A DNA stretch of 64,000 bases from Anaerolineae bacterium (GTDB lineage Bacteria > Chloroflexota > Anaerolineae > Promineifilales > Promineifilaceae): the NCBI GenBank assembly GCA_023954475.1, contig JAMLHW010000004.1:124001-188000 (forward strand), read 5' to 3'. The notes under the pieces are model-generated. The model had not been told where the DNA came from. It did no database searches and saw nothing but the letters and a program-made list of their open reading frames with translations. Positions 63,978 through 64,000 of this stretch are shown one piece after another (position 1 is the stretch's first letter; every line of letters starts with the position of its first letter). The position numbers and the translations under genes were made by a program.

Positions 63978-64000
63978 GATGTAGGTCGGGTTGTTAACCC
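63978..64000. repeat. Start of an intergenic palindromic element, cut by the window end
   Basis: GTAGGTCGGGTTGTTAACCC begins directly after the R-M stop and contains the palindrome GGGTT.GTT.AACCC. It looks like the first half of another intergenic palindrome. Confidence 0.45.

Noticed and set aside
1-64000. CRISPR arrays, tRNA or rRNA genes
   Set aside because: Reading through intergenic regions showed no regular spacer-repeat arrays or cloverleaf-like sequences.

Overview
The window looks like a chromosomal segment of a free-living bacterium of moderate GC content, most likely a Chloroflexota (Anaerolineae-like) lineage. This placement is inference. It rests on the gene mix: a Roco GTPase, YfhO and PMT-type membrane glycosyltransferases, a DUF333/NADase-type glycan-binding lipoprotein, the rpsB-tsf-pyrH-frr-uppS-cdsA string, and in-frame palindromic filler elements. 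There is no rRNA marker. No tRNA, rRNA or CRISPR array was seen.

Layout. 1-5.2 kb: end of a ROK sugar kinase, an LRR-Roc-COR (Roco) protein and an S9 peptidase, all forward. 5.3-6.5 kb: YbaK-type deacylase and an HNH nuclease with a small partner, reverse. 6.65-14.2 kb: a tightly packed forward operon of UbiD decarboxylase, CPA1 antiporter, universal stress protein, Nudix hydrolase, AceK and a fused aconitase X. UbiD plus AcnX is the signature pair of the archaeal-type mevalonate route. 14.6-15.9 kb: a trypsin-like protease and a small beta-sandwich protein. 15.9-20.8 kb: a reverse operon of three membrane glycosylation proteins. 20.9-25.5 kb: HAD phosphatase and RlmN forward, then LysM/M23 peptidase and Rho reverse. 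25.7-26.5 kb: an intact IS5-family element. 26.9-32.8 kb: the reverse housekeeping operon rpsB-tsf-pyrH-frr-uppS-cdsA, with fbp where dxr often lies.

33.3-48.8 kb is an accessory island. It holds a GH-like/GT2 fusion, an ABC exporter, six aminoglycoside-phosphotransferase-like kinase domains in five genes, one intact CgeB-like glycosyltransferase, and a string of decayed paralogues (three glycosyltransferases and one polysaccharide pyruvyl transferase) full of frameshifts. A 21-bp near-identical direct repeat lies just outside each end. 48.9-64 kb returns to core-like genes: a solute-binding lipoprotein, phosphoglucomutase, M20 dipeptidase, PdxS-PdxT, ThrE exporter, a glycan-binding lipoprotein, TetR and MocR regulators, and a single-chain restriction-modification enzyme.

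The strongest unexplained signal is a dispersed 8-bp palindrome, TCGGCCGA (often TTCGGCCGAA). By hand count it occurs about 80 times in 64 kb, where about one is expected by chance. It lies in genes on both strands, is read in all three frames (Ser-Ala-Glu, Ile-Arg-Pro-Asn, Ile-Gly-Arg), and forms the core of one terminator. It resembles the cyanobacterial HIP1 phenomenon with a different sequence. It is nearly missing from the accessory island, with none between 43.0 and 47.8 kb, which supports a different history for that DNA. A second class of repeats, longer palindromes and short A/G-rich filler, sits between genes and in frame inside AcnX and the restriction enzyme.
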